Positions 1 to 10,600 of a stretch of DNA of 64,000 bases are shown here, one piece after another; positions within the stretch are counted from its first letter, which is position 1; every line of letters begins with the position of its first letter. The translations under genes and the position numbers were made by a program. The notes under the pieces are model-generated. The model saw nothing but the letters and a program-made list of their open reading frames with translations, was not told the DNA's origin and did no database searches. The DNA comes from Amycolatopsis azurea DSM 43854. Lineage in GTDB: Bacteria; Actinomycetota; Actinomycetes; Mycobacteriales; Pseudonocardiaceae. The stretch lies in contig NZ_MUXN01000008.1 of NCBI RefSeq assembly GCF_001995215.1, positions 138,880-202,879 on the forward strand, in the 5' to 3' direction.

Positions 1-650
1 AACACCTCGACCCCGGCGGCGCGGGCGGCGATGGCCTCCAGCACCGTCGACATGCCGACGAGGTCGGCGCCGAGCGTCCGCAGCATGTGGATCTCCGCCG
101 GGGTCTCGAAATGCGGCCCGGTGAGTCCCGCGTAGACGCCCTCTTCCAGCGACGGGTCGATCTCGCGCGCGAGGTCGCGCAGCCGCTTCGAGTAGAGGTC
201 CGTCAGGTCGACGAAGTTCGCGCCGACGATCGGCGAGCGCGCGGTCAGGTTCAGGTGGTCGGAGATCAGCACCGGCTGCCCGACCCGGAAGCCCTCGCGC
301 AGGCCACCGGCCGCGTTGGTCAGCAGCACGGTGCTCGCGCCCGCCGCAGCGGCGGTGCGCACGTTGTGCACGACCGGGTCGATGCCCTTGCCCTCGTAGA
401 AATGCGTGCGGCCCAGCATGATCAGCGCGCGCTTCTCGCCGACGCGGACCGAACGGGCGGTTCCCCCGTGCCCGACCGCGCCCGGCGCGACGAATCCGGG
501 CAGTTCGCCCAGCGGGATCTCCGCCTCGGGCTCCCCGATGACGTCTGCCGCCGGGCGCCAGCCCGAACCGAGCACGACGGCGATGTCGTGCTTCTCGACG
601 CCGGTGCGTTCGGCGATGGCGGCGGCCGCCGCGACCTCGTTCTCACTCAT
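1..650 (-). CDS. Purine nucleoside phosphorylase, 3' end beyond window
   Basis: Phosphorolysis of purine (deoxy)ribonucleosides to base plus (deoxy)ribose-1-phosphate in cytosolic purine salvage. 216 residues are visible from an ATG at 648-650 (complement); the C-terminus lies left of position 1. Motifs in order: phosphate loop VVLGSGW (25-31), GRTHFYEG (80-87), NAAGG (112-116), GPHFETPAE (178-186) and GMSTVLE (199-205), all typical of the trimeric PNP/MTAP family. Its start overlaps the end of the upstream membrane-protein gene by 8 bases, so the two are probably co-transcribed. An MTAP-like specificity cannot be excluded without the C-terminus. Confidence 0.93.
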   Translation of the reverse strand, partial: MSENEVAAAAAIAERTGVEKHDIAVVLGSGWRPAADVIGEPEAEIPLGELPGFVAPGAVGHGGTARSVRVGEKRALIMLGRTHFYEGKGIDPVVHNVRTAAAAGASTVLLTNAAGGLREGFRVGQPVLISDHLNLTARSPIVGANFVDLTDLYSKRLRDLAREIDPSLEEGVYAGLTGPHFETPAEIHMLRTLGADLVGMSTVLEAIAARAAGVEV

Positions 651-1074
651 GCGACGAGCGTATCCGGACAGTTCGCACGAGCAGGAACGCCACCAGTCCG
701 ATCGGGGACAGGAAGATCGTGAGCGCCAGGATCGGGCCCGTCACCAGCGGATGGATCCGGTGTTCGCGGGACTCGAGGTACATCCACCTGGCGATGAACA
801 GATCGAAGGCGATCAGGTGGGCCCAGATCGTGGCCGCCCCGTACGGCGTGCCGGTGAACGCGCTGAGCACGCCGAGGTCCGGCCTGCTGACCGCCGTCCA
901 GAGCTCGCCGAGGTGCGCGATGGCGAGCACGAAGTACGGGATCAGCGGCAGCAGCGGCACCCACGGCGAGGACATGATCCGGCGGGTCCACGACCAGCCC
1001 GGCAGGAAGATCATCAGCAGCCAGAACGGCGTCGCCAGCGGGAAGGTCCAGGTGAAGAGGGTCTCGACGCTCAT
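643..1074 (-). CDS. ABA4-like (DUF4281) membrane protein
   Basis: A 143-residue protein with about four membrane helices. The run of features (aromatic N-terminus, [11 protein letters not shown] near 24-34, a conserved AVSRPDLG near 61-68, [10 protein letters not shown] near 85-94, then a last helix before a basic tail) matches actinobacterial DUF4281/ABA4-like proteins, named after a plant neoxanthin-synthesis protein; the bacterial role is unknown. Its ATG overlaps the stop of the upstream membrane gene (ATGA at 1071-1074) and its own end overlaps the phosphorylase start, indicating a three-gene transcript. Confidence 0.75.
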   Translation of the reverse strand: MSVETLFTWTFPLATPFWLLMIFLPGWSWTRRIMSSPWVPLLPLIPYFVLAIAHLGELWTAVSRPDLGVLSAFTGTPYGAATIWAHLIAFDLFIARWMYLESREHRIHPLVTGPILALTIFLSPIGLVAFLLVRTVRIRSSHE

Positions 1075-2045
1075 CGGACGGAGACCTCCAGCTCCCGGTC
1101 CTTCGACGGCCGCCCGATCGCGATTAGCCCGCTAAAGGCGACGCCCGCGACGAGCAGGGCGAAGGCCGTCAGGGTGGAGCCGTCGGGGGCGACGATCGAC
1201 TGGCCGCGCAGAGCCTGCCAGGTGAGCAGCGCGAGAAGGCCCGCGTAGCCGATGCCGGCGATCACGACCAGGCGCAGCCGCAGGACGCCGTCGCGAAGCC
1301 GCGGATAGCGCGTGGCCAGCAGGCCGAGGGCCAGCGCGATCAGCGGAAGCGCCTGAAGGCCGTGCAGCCCGATGAAATGCGGGATCCGCAGGTCGCCACC
1401 GACCGTGCTCCAGCCGAGGATCGGCAGGCCGGGGCCGCCGTCGGGGAGGCCGACCGTATGCGCGCCGATCATCGCGGACTGGCCGGTCGCGGCGAGCGCG
1501 GCCTGCTGATCCGGGGTCGGTCCGCTCATCAGCGTCGCCACCGAAAGCCCGATCACGCCCAGGATCGCGCCGATCCTGGCCGCCCACGTCGTCGCGCGGT
1601 CGGGGAGCCTGGTGAACATCACGCCGACGGTGAGGGCGAGGTTGATCAGCCACAGCGTCGCGACCATCCCGCCCATGACCTGGAAGATCACGTAGTCCAG
1701 CGGGGTTTCGTAGTTGAAGTGGCTCGCTCGGACACGGACGGCCTGGAAGACCATCAGCACGTACTCGGCGGCGAAGAGCACGACGAGCCCGTTCGCGAGC
1801 CAGCCCGCGGTCCGCCGGAACTTCGGCAGCAGTGAGACGAGCCAGCTCCAGGTGAAGAAGTACAGCGCGCCGGAGACGGCGAATTTGAACGGTTTCGCCC
1901 AGATCGGCGCGCCGCCCAGCGTCCGCTGATCGATCAGCATGGCCAGGACACACAGCACGGTGATCACGGCGAAGGCCTGGGCGCAGCGAAGTGAACCGCG
2001 GTGCCAGGTGCGGGTTCTGTCACGGAGATCGGTCAAGATGGTCAT
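1071..2045 (-). CDS. Polytopic membrane protein of unknown function
   Basis: 324 residues with about nine hydrophobic helices and no enzyme motif I recognise. The start at 2043-2045 is preferred because GGGAGG lies just upstream; an in-frame ATG 57 bases further upstream would place the leader across the operator region. First gene of a likely operon with the DUF4281 protein and the nucleoside phosphorylase, transcribed away from the MerR regulator at 2121 and sharing its control region, so it is the prime candidate target of that regulator. Function not assigned. Confidence 0.72.
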   Translation of the reverse strand: MTILTDLRDRTRTWHRGSLRCAQAFAVITVLCVLAMLIDQRTLGGAPIWAKPFKFAVSGALYFFTWSWLVSLLPKFRRTAGWLANGLVVLFAAEYVLMVFQAVRVRASHFNYETPLDYVIFQVMGGMVATLWLINLALTVGVMFTRLPDRATTWAARIGAILGVIGLSVATLMSGPTPDQQAALAATGQSAMIGAHTVGLPDGGPGLPILGWSTVGGDLRIPHFIGLHGLQALPLIALALGLLATRYPRLRDGVLRLRLVVIAGIGYAGLLALLTWQALRGQSIVAPDGSTLTAFALLVAGVAFSGLIAIGRPSKDRELEVSVR

Positions 2046-2060
2046 GGGTCCCTCCCTGAA

Positions 2061-2101
2061 TGGATAGTCAAGCTCTCCGTTATGGGAAGCTAAACTATCC
2101 A
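2061..2101. promoter_or_regulatory. Symmetric operator between MerR gene and membrane operon
   Basis: A 41-base dyad centred on 2081: TGGATAGT (2061-2068), two bases, AGCT (2071-2074), a 13-base spacer, AGCT (2088-2091), two bases, ACTATCCA (2094-2101). Outer and inner arms are both exact and share one centre. It lies in the 75-bp divergent gap between a membrane-protein operon (start 2045) and a MerR regulator (start 2121). Inference: operator of that MerR protein, controlling one or both directions. Confidence 0.75.
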
Positions 2102-2120
2102 TCCTGAGAAGTCTTCAGGG

Positions 2121-2807
2121 ATGACCCTGGAACCGTCCCCGAGATCGGAGTTGCCACGCGTGCGGATGGCGGAGCTGAGCGAGAAGGCCGGGGTCCCGGT
2201 CGCCACGATCAAGTACTACCTGCGGGAAGGGCTGCTCCCGCCAGGTGAGCGGACCAGCCCCAACCAGGCGAAATACGGCGACGGGCACGTCCAGCGGATC
2301 AAGCTGATCAGGGCGCTGATGGACGTCGGCGGCCTCTCGCTCGCGACGGTCGGCGAGGTGCTCGCCGCGGTCGACGAGGGGAAGACCAGTCCGCACCGGA
2401 TCCTGGGCCTCGCGCAAGAGGGGATCACGAGCTCCCGTCAGGTCGTCGACGACGAGAGCCGGGAATGGGCACTCGCCACGGTCCGGGAGCTGGCCGAGCG
2501 ACGCGACTGGCCCTGCAAGGACGAGGACGACCTGGTCATCCAGGCCCTCGTCGGCGTCCTGTGCGCGATCCGGGAGGTCGGGCACGGCTGGTACCTCGAC
2601 AAACTCGACGCCTACGCCGAGATCGCCGACCGGACCGCCGACCTGGACCTCGAAGGCATCGCCGGGGTCGACTCGCTGGAGCGGATCATCGAGATCGCCG
2701 TCGTCGAGACCGTTCTCGGCGACAGGCTGCTTTCGGTGCTTCGCAGGCTGGCGCAGCAGCGCGCGTCGAAGGCGTACTTCGCGCGGCTAGCCGTCGAGGA
2801 GGGCTGA
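2121..2807 (+). CDS. MerR-family transcriptional regulator
   Basis: 228-residue DNA-binding regulator. The winged-helix region spans about residues 14-84, with the family pattern AELSEKAGVPVATIKYYLREGLLPP and a second helix-turn-helix ending in GGLSLATVGEVL. The C-terminal 140 residues are a helical effector region with no clear metal-binding cysteines, so a small-molecule or protein ligand is more likely than a metal. ATG at 2121 gives the full N-terminus. Divergent from the membrane operon at 1071-2045 with a 41-base dyad between them, suggesting autoregulation plus control of that operon. Ligand unknown. Confidence 0.88.
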   Translation: MTLEPSPRSELPRVRMAELSEKAGVPVATIKYYLREGLLPPGERTSPNQAKYGDGHVQRIKLIRALMDVGGLSLATVGEVLAAVDEGKTSPHRILGLAQEGITSSRQVVDDESREWALATVRELAERRDWPCKDEDDLVIQALVGVLCAIREVGHGWYLDKLDAYAEIADRTADLDLEGIAGVDSLERIIEIAVVETVLGDRLLSVLRRLAQQRASKAYFARLAVEEG

Positions 2808-2810
2808 AGG

Positions 2811-2857
2811 GGTCGTGAGTGTTTTGGGTCGTTCTAACGACACTTTTCACTCACGAC
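2811..2857. repeat. Intergenic palindrome, family A variant
   Basis: Outer arms GTCGTGAGTG (2812-2821) and CACTCACGAC (2848-2857) and a core TCGTTctAACGA (2829-2840). The intermediate TTTT tracts face each other and do not pair, so this copy is degenerate relative to those at 32948 and 40415. It lies just after the MerR stop in a convergent gap and may act as a bidirectional terminator. Confidence 0.7.
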
Positions 2858-2956
2858 ACCCGCACCGACGTCTCGCGTATCCCGTCGGTCACTGCAGTCA
2901 CAGAAACCGCGTCACCAGAACCTGGGCATGGCCTGTGCGAGGGATGCCCGGCCTCG

Positions 2957-3017
2957 GACCTTGATCAACGGAGGATCAGGGACACTCACGGTCCCCGATC
3001 CTCCGTTGATCAAGGTC
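2957..3017. repeat. Long intergenic inverted repeat
   Basis: 27-base arms at 2957-2983 and 2991-3017, with one mismatch and a 7-base loop; the arms contain CTTGATCAACGGAGG and its complement. Placed between convergent MerR and kinase genes, 43 bp from the kinase stop. No T-run follows it. Terminator-like or protein-bound cruciform. Confidence 0.8.
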
Positions 3018-3059
3018 GTGCCGGTCGTGACACGACTACCAGGCGGTCGACTCGCGCGG

Positions 3060-4832
3060 CTAGCCGTCGACGATCAGTGAGAGCGCGACGGGCTCGAAGA
3101 CCGCGGTCCTCGCCGAACTCTCCTGCTCGATCGGCGAGGTCACCGAGAAGATCCACAGATCCGTGCCCCCGCTGAACAGGTCCATGAACGTCGTGCGCCG
3201 CGCGGTGTCGTTCGTGGTTTCCCTGGTCGCGGCGCCGCGCTCGGACGTCCGGTAGGTGTACCGCATGCTGGTGTCGCCCCGGCCGGGTACGACGGACGGA
3301 TCGTTGATGAGGTCGATGTCCGGATGCTGCGACTTCAGCCAGCTGAAGTAGGCGGGCGGCGGGCTGTCGGACAGGAAGCCACTCAGCCGCTCGATCCGGA
3401 TGACCTGGCGGCCGTCGGGTGAGACGTACTGGACCACGGTGCTCGGCACACCCCTGGTGACGTGCGGCGCGACGAACTTCTGCCAGCCTTCCGGCACGCC
3501 GATGGTGAACCGGCCGCCCTTGATGCCGTTCACCGTGCTGGCGTCACCCTGCTGTGTGACCAGCTTGGGCGGCGGCTGCGTGACGATCGTGTCGCCCTGC
3601 TGCAGCTTTTCCGGTGGCCGCAGATCCTGGCCGCCGACCGTCCTGGCCAGCACGAATCCGCCGCCCGCCGCCAGCAGGAAGACGATCACCGACGCGAGCG
3701 CCAGCAGCACGGTCGCCGCCACGGACCGGCCCGGCGGACGGGGCGGCAGCGGGACGACGGTCGGCATCGGCGGGAGTTCGGCGGGCGGCGCGGGTGCCGC
3801 GGCGGCCTGGTTCAGGAACGGCAGCGGACCGGGGTCGGCAGCGAGTTCGGAACTCGTGCCCTCGCCCGGCTTCTCCGGCGCGACCGGCTTGATCACCTGG
3901 GTGTCGGTCGCGTCCAGGTGCGCGGTGGTCTTCTTGCCGTCGGGCGTGTGGAACAGCTCGGCGGGGAAGAGGTCGATCAGCGTCTTGGCCTGCAACGGGT
4001 ACAGGCGGCGCCGCACCTCGCGCAGGGTGATCCGCTTCGACGGCTCCTTCTTCATGAGCGCGCCGATGACGTCGGCCAGCGGACCGGGGCCGGGCTTCGG
4101 CACCTTCCCGTTGACGACCTTGCCGACCGTTTCGAGCGGGTCGCCGTCGGCGTCGTAGGGCGGCGAGCCCTCGATGGCGGCGAACAGCGTCGCGCCGAGC
4201 CCCCACAGGTCGGCGGCGGGCACGACCGCGCCGCCCGAGGCGACTTCGGGCGCGATGTAGGCGGGGGAGCCCAGCATCATCCCGGTGCGGGTCATGGTGG
4301 CTTCGGAGACGTTGCGCGCGATGCCGAAGTCGGTGAGCTTGATCCGGCCGTCCCCGGCGACCAGGACGTTCCCCGGTTTGACGTCACGGTGGGTGATTCC
4401 GGCGGCGTGCGCGGCTTCGAGCGCGGACGCCACCGCGATGCCGACGGCCGCCGCCTGCTCGACCGTCAGCGGCCCGTGGTCGCGCAGGATGTGCGCGAGG
4501 CTGCGCGACGGCAGCAGTTCCATGACGACGAAGGGTTCGTCGTTCTCGCGGGCGACGTCGTGCAGGATGATCACGTTCGGGTGACTCAGAACGGCGATCG
4601 CGCGGGCTTCGCGCAGGGTCCGTTCGCGCAGTTCGTCGGCCTGCGAGGTCGGGACGCCGGGCGGCATCCGCACCTCTTTGACCGCGACCGGGCGGTGCAG
4701 GAACTCGTCGTAGGCCGACCAGACCGTGCCCATCGATCCGGAGCCGATCACCGAGCGCAACCGATATCGCCCGGCGACGACACGCTTCTCTTCGCCGGGG
4801 CTCTCGGGGGACTCGGTGGTGTCGGACGGCAC
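3060..4832 (-). CDS. Membrane serine/threonine protein kinase
   Basis: 590 residues, Hanks-type kinase anchored in the membrane. Glycine loop GSGSMG (30-35), ATP lysine in VAVKEV (K52), catalytic HRDVKPGN (148-155), DFG (168-170) and APE (194-196) are all intact, so it should be active. A Pro-rich juxtamembrane linker (about 310-368) leads to one membrane helix (371-396) and an extracytoplasmic domain of about 190 residues that has no PASTA repeats; its ligand is unknown. GTG start at 4830-4832. Monocistronic, and divergent from mutA. Confidence 0.93.
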   Translation of the reverse strand: MPSDTTESPESPGEEKRVVAGRYRLRSVIGSGSMGTVWSAYDEFLHRPVAVKEVRMPPGVPTSQADELRERTLREARAIAVLSHPNVIILHDVARENDEPFVVMELLPSRSLAHILRDHGPLTVEQAAAVGIAVASALEAAHAAGITHRDVKPGNVLVAGDGRIKLTDFGIARNVSEATMTRTGMMLGSPAYIAPEVASGGAVVPAADLWGLGATLFAAIEGSPPYDADGDPLETVGKVVNGKVPKPGPGPLADVIGALMKKEPSKRITLREVRRRLYPLQAKTLIDLFPAELFHTPDGKKTTAHLDATDTQVIKPVAPEKPGEGTSSELAADPGPLPFLNQAAAAPAPPAELPPMPTVVPLPPRPPGRSVAATVLLALASVIVFLLAAGGGFVLARTVGGQDLRPPEKLQQGDTIVTQPPPKLVTQQGDASTVNGIKGGRFTIGVPEGWQKFVAPHVTRGVPSTVVQYVSPDGRQVIRIERLSGFLSDSPPPAYFSWLKSQHPDIDLINDPSVVPGRGDTSMRYTYRTSERGAATRETTNDTARRTTFMDLFSGGTDLWIFSVTSPIEQESSARTAVFEPVALSLIVDG

Positions 4833-4939
4833 GGCCCAATTGTGGCGTATGCCCCCGTGACGGCCCTATGCGCCGTCACTCTTCAGGCGCGACTAGCGTC
4901 ACAGGTGGGGGCAGTTGCGGGCCGTTAGCATCGGTGGTT

Positions 4940-6819
4940 ATGACGGAAGTGGCCGAGACGGAGTCAGTGCGGACCCCTGGCGAGCCCGACGCGCCCGAGG
5001 AGCTGAAGCTCGCGGCCGAGTTCCCCGAAGCGAGCCGGGAACAGTGGCGGGAGCTCGTCGCCGGCGTGCTGCGCAAGAGCGGCGCGATCGGGGAGGACTT
5101 CGACGGCCTGCCCGAAAGCAAGCTGGTCACCCGGACCTATGACGGCCTGGAGATCCAGCCGCTCTACACCGCCGAAGACACGGTCGAGGGAACGGGTTTC
5201 CCCGGACTTCCCCCGTTCGTGCGAAGCGCCCGGCCCGAGGGCTCGGTGACGACGGGCTGGGACATCCGTGCCCGGTACGCGCGCCGCGACGCCAAAGTCA
5301 CCAACACCGCGATCCTCGCCGACCTCGAAGGCGGCGTCAGCTCGATCTGGCTGCGCGCCGGCGCGAACGGGGTCCCCGTCGCTCAACTGGGCGACGCGCT
5401 GAACGAGGTCTACGTCGACCTGGCGCCCGTCACCCTCGACGCGGGCGAAGAGTACGAAGCCGCCGCGAACGAGTTGTTCACGCTCTTCGCCGAACGCGAG
5501 ATCCCGGCGAGCGCGGTCACCGCGACCCTCGGCGCCGACCCGATCGGACTGACCGCGCGCACCGGCACGGCGCATCCCGTCGAACCCGCCGCGCGGCTGG
5601 CGGCCCGGGTCGCGAAGAGTCACCCGAAGGTGCGGACGATCGTCGCCGACGGCCTGCCGTTCCACGAGGCGGGCGGCTCGGACGCGCAGGAGCTCGGCGC
5701 CACCATCGCGGCGGGCGTCGCGTATCTGCGGGCGCTCACCGAAGCGGGGCTGGACGTCGACACCGCGGCCGCGCAGCTCGAGTTCCGGCTCGCCGCCACG
5801 GCCGACCAGTTCCTCACGATCGCCAAGTTCCGCGCCGCGCGGCGGCTGTGGGCCCGGGTCACCGAAGTTTCGGGCGGGAAGGGCGCGGGGATGCGGCAGC
5901 ACGCGGTCACCTCGCCCGCGATGCTGACCCAGCGCGACCCGTGGGTGAACATGCTGCGGACCACGCTCGCCTGTTTCGGCGCCGGGGTCGGCGGCGCGGA
6001 CGCGATCACCGTGCTCCCGTTCGACGCCGCGATCGGCCAGCCGGACGCGTTCTCCGCCCGGATCGCGCGCAACACGCACGCCGTCCTGCTGGAGGAGTCC
6101 AAACTGGCCGGTGTCATCGACCCGGCGGGCGGCTCCTGGTACGTCGAGAACCTCACCGAGGACCTGGCCCAGGCCGCGTGGCGGGAGTTCACCGCGATCG
6201 AGGCGGCGGGCGGGATCGAGGCCGAACTGGCTTCGGGCGCGCTCGCCGGACGCCTCGCCGAAACCTGGGAGAAGCGGTCGAAGCGGATCGGGACGCGACG
6301 CGATCCGATCACCGGCGTCAGCGAATTCCCCAACCTGACCGAAAAAGCGGTCGTCCGCGATCCCGTCGAGGACCCGCCAGGCGGCGGGCTGCCGCGGTAC
6401 CGGTACGCGGAGGCGTTCGAGGCCCTGCGGGACCGGGCGGACGCGCACCCCAGCCGTCCCCGCGTCTTCCTCGCCACGCTCGGCCCCGTCGCGGCGCACA
6501 CCGGGCGGGCGAGCTTCGCGGCGAACCTGTTCCAGGCGGGCGGGATCGAGGCCGTGAACCCCGGCGCCCTCAAGGACATCCCAGCCGTCGTCGCGGAGTT
6601 CCGGGCCAGCGGGACGAAGATCGCCTGCCTCTGCGGAAGCAACACCTCCTACGCGGAGGAAGCGGACAGCGTCGCGAAGGCGTTGAAGGAAGCTGGTGCG
6701 ACGTCCGTCCTTCTCGCCGGAAAGCCCGGCGACCACCCGGACGTCACGGGCTACCTCTTCACGGGCTGCGACGCCCTCGAAGTCCTGACCGGCACGTTGA
6801 ACGAGCTCGGAGTGCAGTG

Positions 6820-6820
<1 letters not shown>
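4940..6820 (+). CDS. mutA: Methylmalonyl-CoA mutase small subunit
   Basis: 626 residues. Non-catalytic small subunit of the heterodimeric coenzyme-B12 mutase that interconverts (R)-methylmalonyl-CoA and succinyl-CoA. It has the mutase barrel fold ([22 protein letters not shown] segments) and a degenerate C-terminal cobalamin-binding fold lacking the DxHxxG motif found in MutB, as usual for MutA. The ATG at 4940 is chosen because homologues start near MTEV; in-frame GTG codons just upstream are possible. It overlaps mutB at GTGATG (6817-6822), so translation is coupled. Confidence 0.95.
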
Positions 6821-8988
<2,168 letters not shown>

Positions 8989-8990
8989 CC

Positions 8991-9989
8991 TTGCCGCGCA
9001 AGATCGACGTCGGGGCGCTGGCCAAGGGCGTCCTCGCGGGTGACCGCGGCCTGCTGTCGCGGGCGATCACGCTCGTCGAGTCCAACCGCGAGGACCACCG
9101 GGCGCAGGCGCAGGAACTGCTGGTCGAGCTGCTCCCGCACGCGGGCGGCGCGCGGCGGGTCGGCATCACCGGCGTCCCCGGTGTCGGCAAGTCGACCTTC
9201 ATCGACCAGCTCGGCACGGATCTGACCGAAGCCGGGCACAAGGTCGCCGTGCTGGCCGTCGACCCGTCGTCGACGAAGACCGGCGGCTCGATCCTGGGCG
9301 ACAAGACCCGGATGGCGCGGCTCGCGGTGGACCCGAAGGCGTTCATCCGCCCTTCGCCGACTTCGGGCACGCTCGGCGGCGTCGCGCGCGCGACCCGCGA
9401 AACGATCGTGCTGATGGAAGCGGCCGGGTACGACATCGTGCTGGTCGAGACGGTCGGCGTCGGGCAGTCCGAGGTGACCGTGGCGAACATGGTCGACTGC
9501 TTCCTGTTCCTGACCCTGGCCCGCACCGGCGACCAGCTGCAGGGCATCAAGAAGGGCGTCCTCGAACTCGCCGACGTCATCGCGGTCAACAAGGCCGACG
9601 GTGACCACGAACGCGACGCCAAGCGCGCGGCCCGCGAACTGTCCGGCGCGCTGCGGATGATCTACGGACGCGACGCCGAGTGGACCCCGCCGGTACTGAC
9701 CTGCAGCGCGCTCACCGACGTCGGGCTCGACGAGGTGTGGGCCGAAATCGGCCGTCACCGCGACGTGCTGACCGCGTCCGGCGAACTCGACGGACGGCGA
9801 CGGCGGCAACAGGTCGAGTGGACCTGGTCGATGGTCCGCGAACAGCTGCTCGGGCGCCTCGCGGCGCATCCGGACGTGCGAGCGGTCGTACCGGACGTCG
9901 AACGGGCGGTCCGGGACGGTGAACTGACCCCGACGCTCGCCGCCCAACGGATTCTGGAGGCGTTTTCCGGTCCTCCGCGTGGCGGCTGA
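8991..9989 (+). CDS. meaB: MeaB-type GTPase, mutase chaperone
   Basis: 332 residues, G3E-family GTPase of the MeaB/ArgK group, which protects methylmalonyl-CoA mutase and gates cobalamin loading. Walker A GVPGVGKST (61-69), Walker B-like VLVETVGVGQSE, and the base-recognition motif NKAD are present. The TTG at 8991 is two bases after mutB and is preceded by ACAGGAG; no ATG or GTG fits between the genes. Third gene of the mut operon, so made in step with its client enzyme. Confidence 0.95.
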   Translation: MPRKIDVGALAKGVLAGDRGLLSRAITLVESNREDHRAQAQELLVELLPHAGGARRVGITGVPGVGKSTFIDQLGTDLTEAGHKVAVLAVDPSSTKTGGSILGDKTRMARLAVDPKAFIRPSPTSGTLGGVARATRETIVLMEAAGYDIVLVETVGVGQSEVTVANMVDCFLFLTLARTGDQLQGIKKGVLELADVIAVNKADGDHERDAKRAARELSGALRMIYGRDAEWTPPVLTCSALTDVGLDEVWAEIGRHRDVLTASGELDGRRRRQQVEWTWSMVREQLLGRLAAHPDVRAVVPDVERAVRDGELTPTLAAQRILEAFSGPPRGG

Positions 9990-10061
9990 CGCGGGAACCC
10001 GGCAGAGTGCAGAATCTAAGGCGCATTCTGTCGACGAACGGACTGCCGACGAAAGGGAGTC

Positions 10062-10361
10062 ATGCCGAAAAGGTCTCGCCTCGCGCAGCTGGCCGGGCTG
10101 GTCGCCGCCGGGCTGGTCGTCTGCGCGCCCGCCGCGCAGGCCGTTGAGATCCAGGCGCCCGCGCCGGTGATCATGCAGGCAGGAGCGGTGCACGACGCGC
10201 TGCGGCAGCCTCCGCCGGGGCCGGTGCTGGACCCCGCCGAGACCGACAAGGCCAACAGCCAGGAGACCAAGAACAAGGTCATCGCGGGCATCGCCGCGGC
10301 GATCCTGCTCGGCTTGGTGATCCTCGGCCGTCGCACCCGCTCCAAGAAAAAGAAGTCCTGA
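10062..10361 (+). CDS. Small exported protein with C-terminal membrane helix
   Basis: 99 residues. An N-terminal signal sequence (about 1-27, ending APAAQA), a short Pro/Ala-rich exported segment, one membrane helix (about 73-90) and a strongly basic tail RRTRSKKKKS that would remain cytoplasmic. This is the layout of a small wall-associated or membrane-anchored protein; no sortase motif is visible. ATG preceded by AAAGGGAG. Lies 72 bp after meaB, with a dyad CAGAAT/ATTCTG between, so it may have its own promoter. Function unknown. Confidence 0.75.
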   Translation: MPKRSRLAQLAGLVAAGLVVCAPAAQAVEIQAPAPVIMQAGAVHDALRQPPPGPVLDPAETDKANSQETKNKVIAGIAAAILLGLVILGRRTRSKKKKS

Positions 10362-10600
10362 ACCGCTACCGGTAAGTAGAAGGACTCTCCGCTTAGCCCG
10401 GGCCGAACTCCTCGCAGCCGTTCATCGCAGATCCACTACCGGCCATCTCCGGCTCGATCACTCGACGAGCGGCTTGTCATCTGCATGGTGCACGATCTAT
10501 CGCAAATGCGTATCACAGATCGAACGGCACCCAGCGTGCCTTCAGCGACCACCCGTACGGTGGTAGACGAAGGCAACAGTGTTGCGGGAGGAGGTGCGGC
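10362..10600. promoter_or_regulatory. Upstream region of the M20 amidohydrolase
   Basis: 239 bases without a gene. Two nested dyads are visible: CGATCT (10493-10498) with AGATCG (10517-10522) around CGCAaaTGCG (10501-10510), and ACCAC/GTGGT around 10546-10562. They precede a strong ribosome-binding site GGGAGGAGG near 10586. Probably the promoter and operator region of the amidohydrolase; the regulator is not identified. Confidence 0.4.

Larger units (their letters stand above)
2779..3070 (+). repeat. 19-bp direct repeat bracketing a palindrome-rich spacer
   Basis: The same 19 bases, beginning TCGCGCGGCTAGCC, occur at 2779-2797 (C-terminal codons of the MerR gene) and at 3052-3070 (across the stop codon of the kinase gene). 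The copies are 273 bases apart and enclose two long inverted repeats. This fits insertion or tandem duplication of the palindrome-bearing spacer between two convergent genes. Confidence 0.6.

Noticed and set aside
86..722. Long plus-strand reading frames at the left end
   Set aside because: They lie opposite the nucleoside phosphorylase and membrane-protein genes and their translations are Arg/Pro/Ala-rich, as expected for antisense frames in GC-rich DNA.
4833..4939. Cobalamin riboswitch upstream of mutA
   Set aside because: The 107-base gap is too short and lacks a B12-box-like sequence; MutAB needs the cofactor, but actinobacterial operons often lack the switch.
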